Shown here piece after piece: positions 45,290 to 56,497 of a DNA stretch of 64,000 bases (position 1 is the first letter of the stretch; every line of letters starts with the position of its first letter). Position numbers and translations under genes: made by a program. The DNA lies in contig NEED01000049.1 of the NCBI GenBank assembly GCA_002110465.1, positions 248,001 through 312,000 on the forward strand, given 5' to 3'. The notes under the pieces are model-generated. The model made no database searches. It saw only the letters and a program-made list of their open reading frames with translations, and was not told the DNA's origin. Source of the stretch: an unicellular cyanobacterium SU2. GTDB lineage: Bacteria; Cyanobacteriota; Cyanobacteriia; Cyanobacteriales; Microcystaceae.

Positions 45290-45331
45290 TTGTGTTCTCC
45301 TCCATTTAAGAACAGTAATTGAAAACTTTGA

Positions 45332-45691
45332 TTAGCTACAAGGGGTGGCTTTACTACCACAATCTCCTGATGAGAAAGACTTGCCACACCCACAGGTATC
45401 CGTAGCATTAGGATTGGTAAAGGTGAATCCGCTTTGAGTTAAACTTTCCACAAAATCGATGACTACGCCATTAAGTAAAGAAACACTCTGGGAATCGACA
45501 TAAATGGGAATATTTTCTTGTTCAAAGACCATATCTTCACTATCTGGGTGTTTAACTAGGTTGAGGGTATATTCATAGCCACTACAGCCACCGTCTTTGA
45601 CCCCAACACGAATTCCGGTTACTTTAGACCCTTCCCCTCGTAAGAAAGTACGAAGTCTAAAAGCTGCTTTTTCCGTTAAACTAACTGTCAT
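45332..45691 (-). CDS. hesB: HesB/IscA-type Fe-S carrier
   Basis: 119 aa A-type scaffold. GVKDGGCSGYEYTLNLVKHPD has the first Cys, and the C-terminal CGCGKSFSSGDC gives the Cys pair. The nif-associated HesB is expected to bind Fe or [2Fe-2S] and pass it to nitrogenase components. It is followed by fdxH and preceded by hesA, the usual order. Confidence 0.9.
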   Translation of the reverse strand: MTVSLTEKAAFRLRTFLRGEGSKVTGIRVGVKDGGCSGYEYTLNLVKHPDSEDMVFEQENIPIYVDSQSVSLLNGVVIDFVESLTQSGFTFTNPNATDTCGCGKSFSSGDCGSKATPCS

Positions 45692-45708
45692 AATTCATCT
45701 CCATGTTT

Positions 45709-45803
45709 TAGTTAATAGTTGATAGTTCATAGTTAATAGTTAATAGTTGCTGACTATAAAGCTGTATTATCTCCTCACTATTCACTATTCACTATTCACT
45801 ACT
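45709..45803. repeat. Heptamer repeats between hesA and hesB
   Basis: TAGTTAA/TAGTTGA-type units (45709-45750) and CTATTCA units (45776-45803), the STRR pattern seen elsewhere in the window. Confidence 0.8.
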
Positions 45804-46573
45804 TAGGCGATCGCTCGAGCCAAGTTTTGTCGGGTAACATTCCCACAAACTGGACAGTCAGGATCATGATAGGGACGACGTTTAGCAAAGGTGGCACTGG
45901 CAAGATCCATGGTCAATAATTGTCCTGTCAACGGCTGTCCTAGTCCCGTAATCAGTTTGACTCCTTCAAGGGCAGCCAAACAAGCTAAGGTTCCTGAAAC
46001 AGCCCCTAACACCCCAAATCCCCAACGATCCCAAGTGGGTTTTTCAGGGAAAATACAGGATAAACAGGGGGTTTCCCCCGGAATAACCGTAGTTAAATAG
46101 GCTTCCATCCCACTCATCGCCGCTTCTACCATTGGGATTCCTCGACGAACACAAGCTGCATTGAGTGCATTCCGTTCGTTGAAGTCAAAGGCGCAGTCGA
46201 GGGCAATATCGGCTGGTTGTACTAGGTTATCGATATTCTCAGAGGTGACAAATTCAGGGATAGCCTCGATTTCCACATCAGGATTGATTTTTGAGAGGGT
46301 TTCTTGAGCTTTGAATACTCTTGGTTTCCCCACCCAATCATCAGTCATCAAAATCTGACGATTTAGGTCATCTCGACGTAAATTACCCCCTCGAACTAGA
46401 ATCAACTTCCCAATTCCAGCAACAGCTAAGTAAAGGGCGACAGTTCCCCCAAGTCCTCCCACCCCTGTTACTAGGGCGGTGGTGGCTTTCAGTTTTTGTT
46501 GTCCTTCCTTGCCAAAGCCCTCTAATTGCATTTGACGAGAATAGCGTTCTAATTCGATGGGGGTTAGTTCCAT
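45803..46573 (-). CDS. hesA: HesA (MoeB/ThiF-like adenylyltransferase)
   Basis: 256 aa, E1-like fold: ATP-binding GVGGLGGTVALYLAVAGIG, DDLNRQILMTDDWVGKPRVF, and two CxxC zinc pairs (CLSC, CPVC). In diazotrophs HesA is thought to act in metal or Fe-S delivery for nitrogenase; the exact reaction is not settled. It is 8 bp downstream of nifW. Start ATG matches the family. Confidence 0.92.
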   Translation of the reverse strand: MELTPIELERYSRQMQLEGFGKEGQQKLKATTALVTGVGGLGGTVALYLAVAGIGKLILVRGGNLRRDDLNRQILMTDDWVGKPRVFKAQETLSKINPDVEIEAIPEFVTSENIDNLVQPADIALDCAFDFNERNALNAACVRRGIPMVEAAMSGMEAYLTTVIPGETPCLSCIFPEKPTWDRWGFGVLGAVSGTLACLAALEGVKLITGLGQPLTGQLLTMDLASATFAKRRPYHDPDCPVCGNVTRQNLARAIA

Positions 46574-46581
46574 GATGTTGA

Positions 46582-46917
46582 TTAAACTCCAGCTTCTTTA
46601 GCTAAATCGTCAAGTAAGACTACGTTTTTGGGGGTGTCTTGGAAGACTTTAAATAGCTTGGTTTCTAGAGGACTAGAGGTCTTGAAAAGTTCGTAAGCTT
46701 CTTGGAAAGCTTCACCGTATTTAGCCAACTTTTCTGATTCACTAAGATTAGGAAAGGCTTTGTCAACCGCTTGAATAAGAATAGAAAATTGCTTCAAAAT
46801 ATGAAGACGATTAACATTGACAAAAGTGGGGTCATAGTCAATGCCAAAGAATTGTAAAAAGTCTTCTGCATCGGTTAATTTAGTGAACTGAGTATAGGTT
46901 TTTTCCGTGACAGCCAT
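46582..46917 (-). CDS. nifW: NifW nitrogenase stabilising protein
   Basis: 111 aa, with FTKLTDAEDFLQFFGIDYDP and LSESEKLAKYGEAFQEAYELFKTS, both typical of NifW. It protects or matures the MoFe protein. It lies 1 bp from the DUF683 gene, so the two are translationally coupled. Confidence 0.92.
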   Translation of the reverse strand: MAVTEKTYTQFTKLTDAEDFLQFFGIDYDPTFVNVNRLHILKQFSILIQAVDKAFPNLSESEKLAKYGEAFQEAYELFKTSSPLETKLFKVFQDTPKNVVLLDDLAKEAGV

Positions 46918-46918
46918 T

Positions 46919-47149
46919 TTAGAGTTCCTCCCAGGTTTTGAGTTGTTTTTTGAGTTGATTTAGCTCATGAAAAATGTCGTAAGTTTTCTGAGCCATCTCC
47001 ATCAAGTTTTGGTAATCAGTGGGTAAGCCTTCAGCTAAATCATGTAAATCCATTTTTTGTTGACCCGCTTTAGAATTGAGTCGTTTGATAGATTTTTTTA
47101 GTGATTCGATGGCTTCTGGTGTTGGTTTAGTCGTTATTGCTTCTACCAT
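46919..47149 (-). CDS. DUF683 (NifX-associated) protein
   Basis: 76 aa, helical (ESLKKSIKRLNSKAGQQKMDLHDLAEGLPTD). This small family occurs in nif clusters of diazotrophs and may bind iron. ATG 47149 is chosen over a GTG two codons upstream. It is preceded by a 146-bp spacer after DUF269. Confidence 0.87.
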   Translation of the reverse strand: MVEAITTKPTPEAIESLKKSIKRLNSKAGQQKMDLHDLAEGLPTDYQNLMEMAQKTYDIFHELNQLKKQLKTWEEL

Positions 47150-47295
47150 TTTCACTCAACTATTCTTCAATAAACCGTTAGCAATGAACAATTTCCAATT
47201 AATTATTGTTCAATCAAGTTACAACAGTTTTTACAGATAAAGATTCGTTACCAATCCTTAACTTAAGAAGACACATTATTGTCAACTGTTGATCT

Positions 47296-47772
47296 TTAAA
47301 ATCTGGCAACTTCAGGAAAACGTTGCACCAGTTCAATCCCTGATTGGGTCAATTTTTCTCCTTGTTCAGCCAACTTTTCGAGAGACGTAAATCCAAAACG
47401 ATGAGCATCCCTTAAAGTTCGACAAACTGTCATTAAACGACCACTCCAGATTAATGCCCAACCAAATCCTTCATGATTGAGATCAACAATTACTTGACAT
47501 AATTGCCCAGTTTCTTTTTCAATTAAACCAGCAATAGCACGGTAGAAACAAAGAATTCTTAATTTGGTGGCTGGATCAATATCTCCTTCTAGGGAAATTT
47601 CCCGCTTTTGTTTCTTACTAAGTACATAAGGTCCGAGGACTAATTCATCAGTCCAACTTTTATAAACCCCATAGTGATCATAGGCACGAATTTGCCGAAC
47701 CACTTCTTGTAAGAAGGGACTGTCTGCTACTAGAATGGTTGACTGTTCTGAATTAGTTGTTGTTGTTTTCAT
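47296..47772 (-). CDS. DUF269 (NifX-associated) protein
   Basis: 158 aa: SPFLQEVVRQIRAYDHYGVYKSWTD followed by DLNHEGFGWALIWSGRLMTVCRTLRDAHRFGF, the NifX-associated DUF269 family. Found next to nifX in most Mo-diazotrophs. Role in cofactor handling is inferred from gene context. Repeats precede its start. Confidence 0.9.
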   Translation of the reverse strand: MKTTTTNSEQSTILVADSPFLQEVVRQIRAYDHYGVYKSWTDELVLGPYVLSKKQKREISLEGDIDPATKLRILCFYRAIAGLIEKETGQLCQVIVDLNHEGFGWALIWSGRLMTVCRTLRDAHRFGFTSLEKLAEQGEKLTQSGIELVQRFPEVARF

Positions 47773-47874
47773 AGTGGTTAATTGTTGGTGGTTAATTGTT
47801 AGTAGTTGATAGTCGATAGTGAATAATGAAAGATGAACTATTCACTATGTACTATTAACTATTCACTAAAACCT
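47773..47874. repeat. Short repeats between nifX and DUF269
   Basis: Degenerate GGTTAATTGTT, TAGTTGATAGT and CTATTCACTAT units fill the spacer, related to the heptamers elsewhere. Confidence 0.65.
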
Positions 47875-48280
47875 CTTCTTCGTCCTCATCTTCAAAATCA
47901 AAAGATTTTGTTTCTTGCTGAAGAACTTTACGTAACCAGGGGGGAGGATTTCCTTTTAAGGTTTTGACTAATTCTGTTAACAGTTCCTCGATGGTTTCTG
48001 ACTCACTTCTGGCTTTGATGGGAGTGACATTCTTCCGAATTAATTGGGCTGCTGCACTGCCGCCAATAGCGGCAACATAGATAATCGTACAACCTTCGAG
48101 GGCTTTAAGTTTAGGTGTTAACTTATCCTCGTTGCCATCTTCTTTTAAGTTTCCTGAAAATTCTAGGGTTTTGTCAAAACTAAACCCTTCAGGAGAAACA
48201 TCATAAACATCAATTTGTTGAGCCCAACCAAAATGGGCATTAATATGAACTTTATCACTGGTGGCAAATGCAACTTTCAT
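47855..48280 (-). CDS. nifX: NifX FeMo-cofactor carrier
   Basis: 141 aa from ATG 48280, preceded by AGAGGAGGA; the longer frame is rejected. KVAFATSDKVHINAHFGWAQ is the NifX/NafY/NifB-C fold with a histidine likely to hold cofactor. It carries NifB-co or FeMo-co precursors during assembly. It lies 75 bp from nifN. Confidence 0.93.
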   Translation of the reverse strand: MKVAFATSDKVHINAHFGWAQQIDVYDVSPEGFSFDKTLEFSGNLKEDGNEDKLTPKLKALEGCTIIYVAAIGGSAAAQLIRKNVTPIKARSESETIEELLTELVKTLKGNPPPWLRKVLQQETKSFDFEDEDEEEVLVNS

Positions 48281-48355
48281 GGCAGTCCTCCTCTTAGAAC
48301 TAAAAGAAATTAGGGTGGGGGAAACTTTTATTGAACAAGTCATCAGGTGAAGAGA

Positions 48356-49738
48356 TTAATGATGACTCAAAACTGATGGATAATGAGGGGTGTTAGCTTC
48401 TTCATTTAACAAAATATTGCCAACATCGAAGAGAAACCGCATTGTTCCGCGATATCCGACTAAACACCGTTGACCATTGCCCAATTGATCAAAGACTGGA
48501 TATCCCATCCGATATAAGGGAGCATTTAAGCGTTTTGCTAAGGCTGTTCCGTGGGAATTAGTAATAATTAAATCTGACCCTACCGCCAAATCTTCTAAGT
48601 CTTCTAAGTCCCCAATGGTGATGGTATCGATGGGTAAATCTTTCAACACCGGAGATTTAGTGGTAGTAACCACCGCGTGAACCTTAGCCCCCATATCATT
48701 GAGTAACCAAGCGGTTTGATAGAGTAAGTCCGGTTCGAGAGCTAAAGCTACCTTTTTACCCCCAAAATAGAAATGGGTATCGAGGATGGTGTCTTGGAGT
48801 TGACGGCGTTGACGTTGGAATAACGCGGGAATATTGGGAATAATGGGAAAATGATGATCGCAGCGAGAGGTGACAATTTGGGATAAACGCCATAAAAAGG
48901 TATCAACGGCTTCTAAACCCGCTAAACGAGGGAAAACCTCATACTTAGTTCCGAAACGTTCCTCTAAGATTTTAGCGGCTCCGCGCATACTTTCCCCGAT
49001 CGCCAGGGTAAAACACGAACGAGGAAGCGATCGCAATTGAGCTACGGTGGTTCCTCCTCCTGTGATGGTTTGATAGCCTTCTTCAAGATGTCCATCAAGG
49101 GATCTCGATAAATCAGGGATAACTAAAGGGGTTAAGCCAAATGCTTCCACAATTGCCTTGATTTCTTCCACATCCCCTGGAGACATAAAAGAACCAGGCA
49201 AAATATTTACTTGAGGTTGGGGATAGACCACCGAACTGAGGGAATTTTCTCCAGGAAAAGAATTATAGTCTAAGGCGACAATTTCCTTCACAGCAGAAGC
49301 GTAACCATCTTGTAACGAGCCACTATAATCAGGGGTAGAAACAAAAACGATCGGTAAATTATTCAATTCGGGATGACGTTCTCGAATAGTTTTGAGGATG
49401 CGCTTCATATCATCCCCACGGGTTTCGGTTAACCCGGTGGTGAGTAACCCAATAATATCTGGGTTATTTTTGTCAACAATGGTTAAAATTGCCTGTTCAA
49501 CGTTATCTTCTCCGCCTAAAATCGTCGTTACCTCCGTCATGGCGGTAGTCGCTAAAGGGATCGCTTCACGGAAATGGCGCACTAAAACAACCTTAGCAAA
49601 GGCGGTACAGCCTTGCGCTCCGTGAAATAAGGGCATCATTCCTTTTAACCCCAAAAACGCCAAGGATGCGCCCAACGGTTGACTCATTTTTAGGGGGTTG
49701 ACAGACAGGGATTTTTTCGTATTAACAATAGTCGTCAT
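48356..49738 (-). CDS. nifN: NifN nitrogenase FeMo-cofactor scaffold subunit
   Basis: 460 aa from ATG 49738; an in-frame TTG 14 codons upstream is an alternative with no better ribosome binding site. It contains NPLKMSQPLGASLAFLGLKGMMPLFHGAQGCTAFAKV, the NifK-like region retaining one cluster Cys (GAQGC). With NifE it forms the scaffold on which NifB-co is matured. It is 72 bp downstream of nifE. Confidence 0.94.
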   Translation of the reverse strand: MTTIVNTKKSLSVNPLKMSQPLGASLAFLGLKGMMPLFHGAQGCTAFAKVVLVRHFREAIPLATTAMTEVTTILGGEDNVEQAILTIVDKNNPDIIGLLTTGLTETRGDDMKRILKTIRERHPELNNLPIVFVSTPDYSGSLQDGYASAVKEIVALDYNSFPGENSLSSVVYPQPQVNILPGSFMSPGDVEEIKAIVEAFGLTPLVIPDLSRSLDGHLEEGYQTITGGGTTVAQLRSLPRSCFTLAIGESMRGAAKILEERFGTKYEVFPRLAGLEAVDTFLWRLSQIVTSRCDHHFPIIPNIPALFQRQRRQLQDTILDTHFYFGGKKVALALEPDLLYQTAWLLNDMGAKVHAVVTTTKSPVLKDLPIDTITIGDLEDLEDLAVGSDLIITNSHGTALAKRLNAPLYRMGYPVFDQLGNGQRCLVGYRGTMRFLFDVGNILLNEEANTPHYPSVLSHH

Positions 49739-49765
49739 TTTTCTGAACCAATGATTAATTGTTTT

Positions 49766-49808
49766 AACTTCTGACTTCAAACTTCAAACTTCAAACTTCT
49801 GACTTCAT
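49766..49808. repeat. Heptamer repeats (CTTCAAA/CTTCTGA)
   Basis: Four to five units of the 7-mer ACTTCAA/ACTTCTG between nifE and nifN. Confidence 0.8.
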
Positions 49809-49810
49809 AA

Positions 49811-51223
49811 TCATTCCGCTTCTAGGTTCAGTAAGTCTTCGTGTTCCTGCTGCCAAATTTCCCAAGGCGCGGGTTGACGAACTTGTCGCCAAATAGGACT
49901 GTGAACCGCTTCGTCTAATTCCCTCGCCATTTCAACCATTCCCACATATCCAGCGTAGGGATGGTGACGTTCTTGGTTAATATCTAAGAAAGGAATTCTG
50001 GCTTTAAGGGCAGTATATTGATTACGACCCCCTGCCACTAATAAATCAGCCTTGGTTTGCTCGACAACCCGTAATAACTCCGTTGCATTGCCCTTTTCGA
50101 GCATAATGCCATCTTTTCCTAAGAGTTTTTTGATTTTCGCTTTATCTTCTTCCGTACTTTTCTTTGTGCTAGTGGCTACCACTTCCATCCCTAAATCTTG
50201 CGCTGCTGAGACAATTGACCAACTTTTCACGCCGCCAGTGTAGAGAACCATCCGCTTTCCTTTGAGACGCTCGCGGTAGGGAGCTAATGCTTGGTTTAAC
50301 TGCCCTGTTTCGCTTTCAATTAACTGTTCAACCCGTTCTTGTAAAGCGGGATCACCCAATTTTGCAGCCACATTGCGTAAACAACGGTTCATGTCTGCAA
50401 TGCCATAAAATGATTCTTCAATGTAAGGAATACCGTAACGTTCCTCCATTGCCGTTGCCATATTAATTAAAGCTTTTGAGCAGATCATGACATTGAGTTT
50501 GGCTCGATGGGAATAACACACTTCTTTATAACGAGCATCCCCTGTAATCTTAGCCATCACTCGAATACCGACTTTTTCAAACAGAGGTAAAACTCCCCAC
50601 ATTTCCCCGGCAACGTTGTATTCCCCAATCAAATTAATATCATAATCCGTAGTATATTCCGGCTCACGAGTTCCCACGACGTATTGTAATAACGCATCCC
50701 CACCGAGACGGTTTCCTAAGTTTTTGCTGCCCACAAACCCAGGGGAATGAACAGGAATAACAGGGGTTCCATGCTTATTGGTGGCAGCTTGACAGACGGC
50801 ATCCAGGTCATCTCCAATTAAAGCCGTAACACAAGTAGAATAGACAAAAACGGCTGCTGGATTATAGCGTTTTATTAATTGAGCGATCGCCTTATAAAGC
50901 TTTTTTTCGCCCCCAAAAATAACATCATTTTCTGATATATCAGTGGTAAATCCCATTTTATAAGTTGTTGGTCCGCTGCTGAGACTACCGCGACTATTCC
51001 AACTATTGCCCGAACAAGCAATTGAACCGTGAACCAAATGAGCCGCGTCCGTAATGGGAACTAACGCGATCGACGCACCATCAAAGGCACAACCCCCCTG
51101 AGCCGCCCCAGGTTGAGCTTGTTGTTTACAGGACTTATTTTTGCCTTGTCCTTCTTTATTATGATTATGCTCACAACCTGGTTGCGTAAGCAGTTCTGAG
51201 ATTTTGCCTTTAGTGAGTTTCAT
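49811..51223 (-). CDS. nifE: NifE nitrogenase FeMo-cofactor scaffold subunit
   Basis: 470 aa. An N-terminal Cys/His-rich segment (CEHNHNKEGQGKNKSC) is followed by the cluster ligands GGCAFDGASIAL, VHGSIACSGNSW and VYSTCVTALIGDD. These match NifD-like positions. It is separate from nifN, unlike the fused NifEN of some cyanobacteria. Assembles FeMo-co with NifN. The N-terminal Cys-rich stretch is a little longer than in classical NifE. Confidence 0.95.
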   Translation of the reverse strand: MKLTKGKISELLTQPGCEHNHNKEGQGKNKSCKQQAQPGAAQGGCAFDGASIALVPITDAAHLVHGSIACSGNSWNSRGSLSSGPTTYKMGFTTDISENDVIFGGEKKLYKAIAQLIKRYNPAAVFVYSTCVTALIGDDLDAVCQAATNKHGTPVIPVHSPGFVGSKNLGNRLGGDALLQYVVGTREPEYTTDYDINLIGEYNVAGEMWGVLPLFEKVGIRVMAKITGDARYKEVCYSHRAKLNVMICSKALINMATAMEERYGIPYIEESFYGIADMNRCLRNVAAKLGDPALQERVEQLIESETGQLNQALAPYRERLKGKRMVLYTGGVKSWSIVSAAQDLGMEVVATSTKKSTEEDKAKIKKLLGKDGIMLEKGNATELLRVVEQTKADLLVAGGRNQYTALKARIPFLDINQERHHPYAGYVGMVEMARELDEAVHSPIWRQVRQPAPWEIWQQEHEDLLNLEAE

Positions 51224-51315
51224 GTTGATTACCGCCTAATCTATTACCAATGACCAACGTTAGGAAGAATTTAGAATTTAGAATTATCTTTTCTTCATTC
51301 TTCATTCCTTATTTC

Positions 51316-51624
51316 CTAACAAATATATTTATTCACATCCTCACCACAGACATCGGAAAGATAGGTGAGAGCTTTGAGGCGTAAGCTAACAAACTCAGCA
51401 TAAAGAGGATTGAGTTTGCACAACGGGGGAATATGAAATAAGATTCGCCCAAAAAAAGTAATATCCCGTTCAAAAGGACAGGTACAGGGAATCAACCGAC
51501 AGATGATATGAGCAATCTTGGGTTGTTTCATTTCCACCGAATCTATCCAACGCCTCAAAGGATAGAAGAGATCGAAAAAAGGTTTTTTAGGAGCAGATAA
51601 AGAATGGGTTGGAGTTGCCATCAT
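51316..51624 (-). CDS. Mo-dependent nitrogenase C-terminal family protein
   Basis: 102 aa: FYPLRRWIDSVEMKQPKIAHIICRLIPCTCPFERD and PPLCKLNPLYAEFVSLRLKALTYL. This small family is known from cyanobacterial nif clusters. Role unknown; a CxC pair is visible (IPCTCPF). It lies between nifK and nifE on the same strand, 225 bp after nifK. Confidence 0.85.
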   Translation of the reverse strand: MMATPTHSLSAPKKPFFDLFYPLRRWIDSVEMKQPKIAHIICRLIPCTCPFERDITFFGRILFHIPPLCKLNPLYAEFVSLRLKALTYLSDVCGEDVNKYIC

Positions 51625-51733
51625 TTTCCTTCTGAATCAAGTCAAAAATAGTAAGGCACAGTCGTAGACTTAATATAAATAGCGGTTCCCAAGTAAATTT
51701 GACTGTTGCCTTGTGAGAGTGAACTCGAAATAT

Positions 51734-51770
51734 AACTTCTGACTTCTAACTTCTAACTTCTAACTTCAAA
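51734..51770. repeat. Heptamer repeats (ACTTCTA/ACTTCTG)
   Basis: Five copies of ACTTCTA or ACTTCTG between nifK and the next gene, followed by a G-rich stretch (51771-51800). Confidence 0.8.
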
Positions 51771-51849
51771 AAGGGAGGGGAGGGGAGAGGGGGGGAGTAG
51801 ATACTCCCTGAATCTTCCTAATCTCCCTCGTTTTCAGATTTTCCTGTGA

Positions 51850-53385
51850 TTAACGAACTAAGTCGAAAGAAATATCCGTTACAGCAGGAGTATCAGTCTT
51901 GCGATCTAACGCTTCGAGAACCCCATTAGCGATCCAGTTGAGTAGGTTGATAGCACCTTCATAGCCAATGGTGGAATAGCGATGTAAGTGGTGGCGATCA
52001 AAGATAGGATAGCCGATACGGATTAAAGGAGTCTTGGTATCACGCTCAAGATACTTAGCGTAGGAATTACCAATTAAGAAATCAACAGGTTCGGTAAAGA
52101 GTAAGGAACGTAGATGCCATAAGTCCTTACCACCCCAAACGGTAGCTTGTTGTCCAAAGGGACTAGACGCTAACAGGGCTTCAGCTTCAGCAATAAATTC
52201 CTTAGTGCTGTTGTGAACCAAAACGTGAACAGGCTCAATACCCATTTCTAACATGAACTGTAATAAGCCCATTACTAGATCAGGATCTCCATAAACCGCA
52301 GCACGCTTACCATGTACCCAAGCTTGGGTATCAGTCATCGCGTCAACCGCACGTCCACGAGCAATTTCTAACTCTTCAGGGATAGGATTCCCTGTTAATT
52401 CAGATAAGCCCATTAAGAACTCATCAGTCCCTTTGATACCCCAAGGACGATAGGTGAAGGTCTTTTGTCCCCACTCTTTCTCGATGAATTCACGAGTTTT
52501 AGGAGTGGTGTAGGTTTGTAAGGTAACGGTAGCTTCAGCGTTGATGGAATCAGCAGCAGCCTCTAAAGGAGTTCCCGCTTGGTACATCTTGAATTCCCCT
52601 AAGTTGGGAGAATCAAGGTACATTTCGTTGTCACCTAAGATGGTTGCATTAACTCCTAAAGCAGCCGTTAACTTCTTGAGTTCCCGTAGGTTACCGATGT
52701 AGGTTTCAAACCCAGGAATAAAGTTGATAGTTCCGTTGGTGGTTTCTTTCTTGTTACCTTCAGTTAAGGTAGACAAGATAGATTTCATCATGCTGTCATA
52801 ACCAGTGATGTGGGAACCCACGAAACTAGGAGTATGAGCGAAAGGAACAGGTAAATCTTCAGGAATAGATCCTTCGTTACGAGCATTCCCAATGAATGAA
52901 CCCAAGTCATCCCCGATTACTTCTGCCATACAGGTAGTGCAGACAGCAATCATTTTGGGCTTGTAAAGAGAGTAAGAGTTAGCCAACCCTTCGATCATGT
53001 TCTTTAATCCACCGAAAACCGCAGCGTTTTCTGTCATGGAAGAAGAAACAGCACTAACGGGTTCTTTGAAGTGACGGGTTAAGTGGGTACGGAAGTAAGC
53101 CACACAACCTTGAGAACCATGAACAAAAGGAAGCGTTCCTTCAAAACCAACCGCAGCGAGTAATGCACCAAGGGGTTGACAAGCTTTAGCGGGGTTGATG
53201 GTTAGGGCTTCACGAGAAAAGTTCTTTTCGCGGTATTCCCAGGTTTTTGTCCATTCAGCAACTTCTTGGACTTTCTCAGCAGAGGGCATCCCTTCAAACT
53301 GTTTCTTATTTTCAAACAGTTCTTGATACTCAGGCTGGTGAAACAGATCAACGTGATCCTTAATGTTGTTTACATTTTGAGCCAT
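51850..53385 (-). CDS. nifK: Nitrogenase MoFe protein beta chain NifK
   Basis: 511 aa. P-cluster ligands lie in NPAKACQPLGALLAAVGFEG, VHGSQGCVAYFRTHLTRHF and AVCTTCMAEVIGDD. The length and N-terminal HQPEYQELFENKKQFEG match beta chains of Mo-nitrogenase. Pairs with NifD in the alpha2beta2 MoFe protein, reducing N2 to ammonia. It follows nifD by 147 bp of repeat-containing spacer. Confidence 0.97.
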   Translation of the reverse strand: MAQNVNNIKDHVDLFHQPEYQELFENKKQFEGMPSAEKVQEVAEWTKTWEYREKNFSREALTINPAKACQPLGALLAAVGFEGTLPFVHGSQGCVAYFRTHLTRHFKEPVSAVSSSMTENAAVFGGLKNMIEGLANSYSLYKPKMIAVCTTCMAEVIGDDLGSFIGNARNEGSIPEDLPVPFAHTPSFVGSHITGYDSMMKSILSTLTEGNKKETTNGTINFIPGFETYIGNLRELKKLTAALGVNATILGDNEMYLDSPNLGEFKMYQAGTPLEAAADSINAEATVTLQTYTTPKTREFIEKEWGQKTFTYRPWGIKGTDEFLMGLSELTGNPIPEELEIARGRAVDAMTDTQAWVHGKRAAVYGDPDLVMGLLQFMLEMGIEPVHVLVHNSTKEFIAEAEALLASSPFGQQATVWGGKDLWHLRSLLFTEPVDFLIGNSYAKYLERDTKTPLIRIGYPIFDRHHLHRYSTIGYEGAINLLNWIANGVLEALDRKTDTPAVTDISFDLVR

Positions 53386-53429
53386 TGTGGTAACTCCTGT
53401 ATAGGATGTATATCTCAGACAAACAAGCT

Positions 53430-53532
53430 TGGAAAGAGGGGAGAAAGAGAGGGAAGAGAGGGGAGTGTGGGGAGTGTGGGGAGTTCATGATATCCAGTTC
53501 CCGATTCCCGATTCCCGATTCCCTATTCCCTT
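53430..53532. repeat. Simple repeats between nifD and nifK
   Basis: GAGAGGGGA and GGGGAGTGTG units (about 53440-53483) followed by three to four CCCGATT heptamers (53498-53530) that fill most of the 147-bp spacer. Confidence 0.8.
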
Positions 53533-54969
53533 CTACTTATTCCAAGGGGTACCAACTAATCCCCAGGTGGGACTGTTGAGGGCTAAGTCCATATCACGGG
53601 CGAAGATAGCGAAGCCATCATAACCGTGGTAAGGTCCTGAGTAATCCCAAGAGTGCATTTGACGGAAGGGAAGTGCCATCTTTTGGAAGACATACTTCTC
53701 TTTAACCCCAGCAGCCACTAAATCAGGCTTGAGAGCTTTAGCAAATTCCTCGAATTCGTAAGCAGTTACGTCATCATAGATGAGGGTGGCATCTTCAACA
53801 TAGTGGCTGGTACGCTTATAGTCGTCACCGTGAGCGAATTCATATCCGGTTCCGATGATTTCCATGCCTAAGTCTTTGAAAGCAGGAACCACGTGACGAG
53901 GACGTAATCCACCAACCATCATCATGACGGTTTTGCCTTCTAAACGAGGACGGTACTTAGCCAGAATGTCATCACACTGTTGCTTGTACTTGGCGATAAC
54001 TTCTTCAGCTTTAGCTTGGATGGTTTCATCAAAGCGTGATGCGATCTCCCGTAACGATTCAGCAATCTTAGTAGGTCCAAAGAAGTTGTACTCTAACCAG
54101 GGAATACCATACTTCTCTTCCATGTGACGGCTGATGTAGTTCATCGAGCGGTAACAGTGGATGAGGTTTAACTTAACGTTGGGGGTCGCTTTCATTTCGG
54201 TGAAAGTACCATCACCAGACCATTGAGCTACAACACGGAGTCCGATTTCTTCGAGTAAAATCCGGCTGGACCAAGCATCTCCACCAATGTTGTAGTCACC
54301 GATAATGGCAACATCATAGGGAGTGCTTTCAAATTCTGCGTTTTCTTTATCCGCCGCAGGGAAAACCCAGTCACGGATCATGTCGTTCGCGATGTGGTGT
54401 CCTAAGGACTGAGAAACCCCACGGAACCCTTCACAACGGACAGGAACAACTCCTTTACCGATTTCTTTACTCTTTTTACGAGCAACCGCTTCGATGTCAT
54501 CCCCAATTAATCCAATAGGACATTCTGATTGAACAGAAACACCACCATTGAGAGGGAATAATTCTTCAATTTCGTCAACAATTTTGCTGAGTTTTTTATC
54601 TCCACCAAAAACGATGTCCCGTTCTTGGAAATCGGAGGTAAAGTTCATGGTACCGAAGCTATCAACCCCAGTAGTTCCGATGTAGTAGTTACGACGACCA
54701 GACCAGGAATAGTAACCACAACCAACTGGACCGTGGGAGATGTGGATCATATCCTTGATAGGACCCCAAACCACCCCTTTTGAACCTGCATAGGCACAAC
54801 CACGAGCGGTCATTACCCCAGGAAGAGATTGTTTGTTGGATTTTACGCCACAATCATCTTTGCCTTCTTCGTAAACATTTAGATGCTTTTCGCGCTTCTT
54901 AGCCGCTTTTTCGGGATAAGTTGCCAGAACGTCGGCAATAAGCTTCTTATTTTCTTCAACTGTTGCCAT
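53533..54969 (-). CDS. nifD: Nitrogenase MoFe protein alpha chain NifD
   Basis: 478 aa. P-cluster ligands lie in [28 protein letters not shown] and [11 protein letters not shown]. The FeMo-co ligands are a Cys in [11 protein letters not shown] and a His near [13 protein letters not shown]. All essential residues are present. Forms the catalytic MoFe protein with NifK. It is downstream of nifH by 193 bp containing short repeats. Confidence 0.97.
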   Translation of the reverse strand: MATVEENKKLIADVLATYPEKAAKKREKHLNVYEEGKDDCGVKSNKQSLPGVMTARGCAYAGSKGVVWGPIKDMIHISHGPVGCGYYSWSGRRNYYIGTTGVDSFGTMNFTSDFQERDIVFGGDKKLSKIVDEIEELFPLNGGVSVQSECPIGLIGDDIEAVARKKSKEIGKGVVPVRCEGFRGVSQSLGHHIANDMIRDWVFPAADKENAEFESTPYDVAIIGDYNIGGDAWSSRILLEEIGLRVVAQWSGDGTFTEMKATPNVKLNLIHCYRSMNYISRHMEEKYGIPWLEYNFFGPTKIAESLREIASRFDETIQAKAEEVIAKYKQQCDDILAKYRPRLEGKTVMMMVGGLRPRHVVPAFKDLGMEIIGTGYEFAHGDDYKRTSHYVEDATLIYDDVTAYEFEEFAKALKPDLVAAGVKEKYVFQKMALPFRQMHSWDYSGPYHGYDGFAIFARDMDLALNSPTWGLVGTPWNK

Positions 54970-55078
54970 GGTCTTCCTCTCAAATTAGATATAGAAGGAA
55001 ACTTACAAAAAAGGGGTAAGGGGGTTGGCGTATAGCGCAAGGCAAAAGGTAAAAAGTAAAAGGCAAAAAGAATCTATG

Positions 55079-55113
55079 AAACTTCTGACTTCTAACTTCT
55101 GACTTCTGATAAC
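55079..55113. repeat. Heptamer repeats (ACTTCTG/ACTTCTA)
   Basis: Four copies of ACTTCTG or ACTTCTA in the nifH-nifD spacer, the same family as at 49766 and 51734. Confidence 0.8.
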
Positions 55114-55162
55114 TCCCCCATTTCCCAATTGCACGGGGCTTAATATGAGTTAAGACCCTAGA

Positions 55163-56497
<1,335 letters not shown>

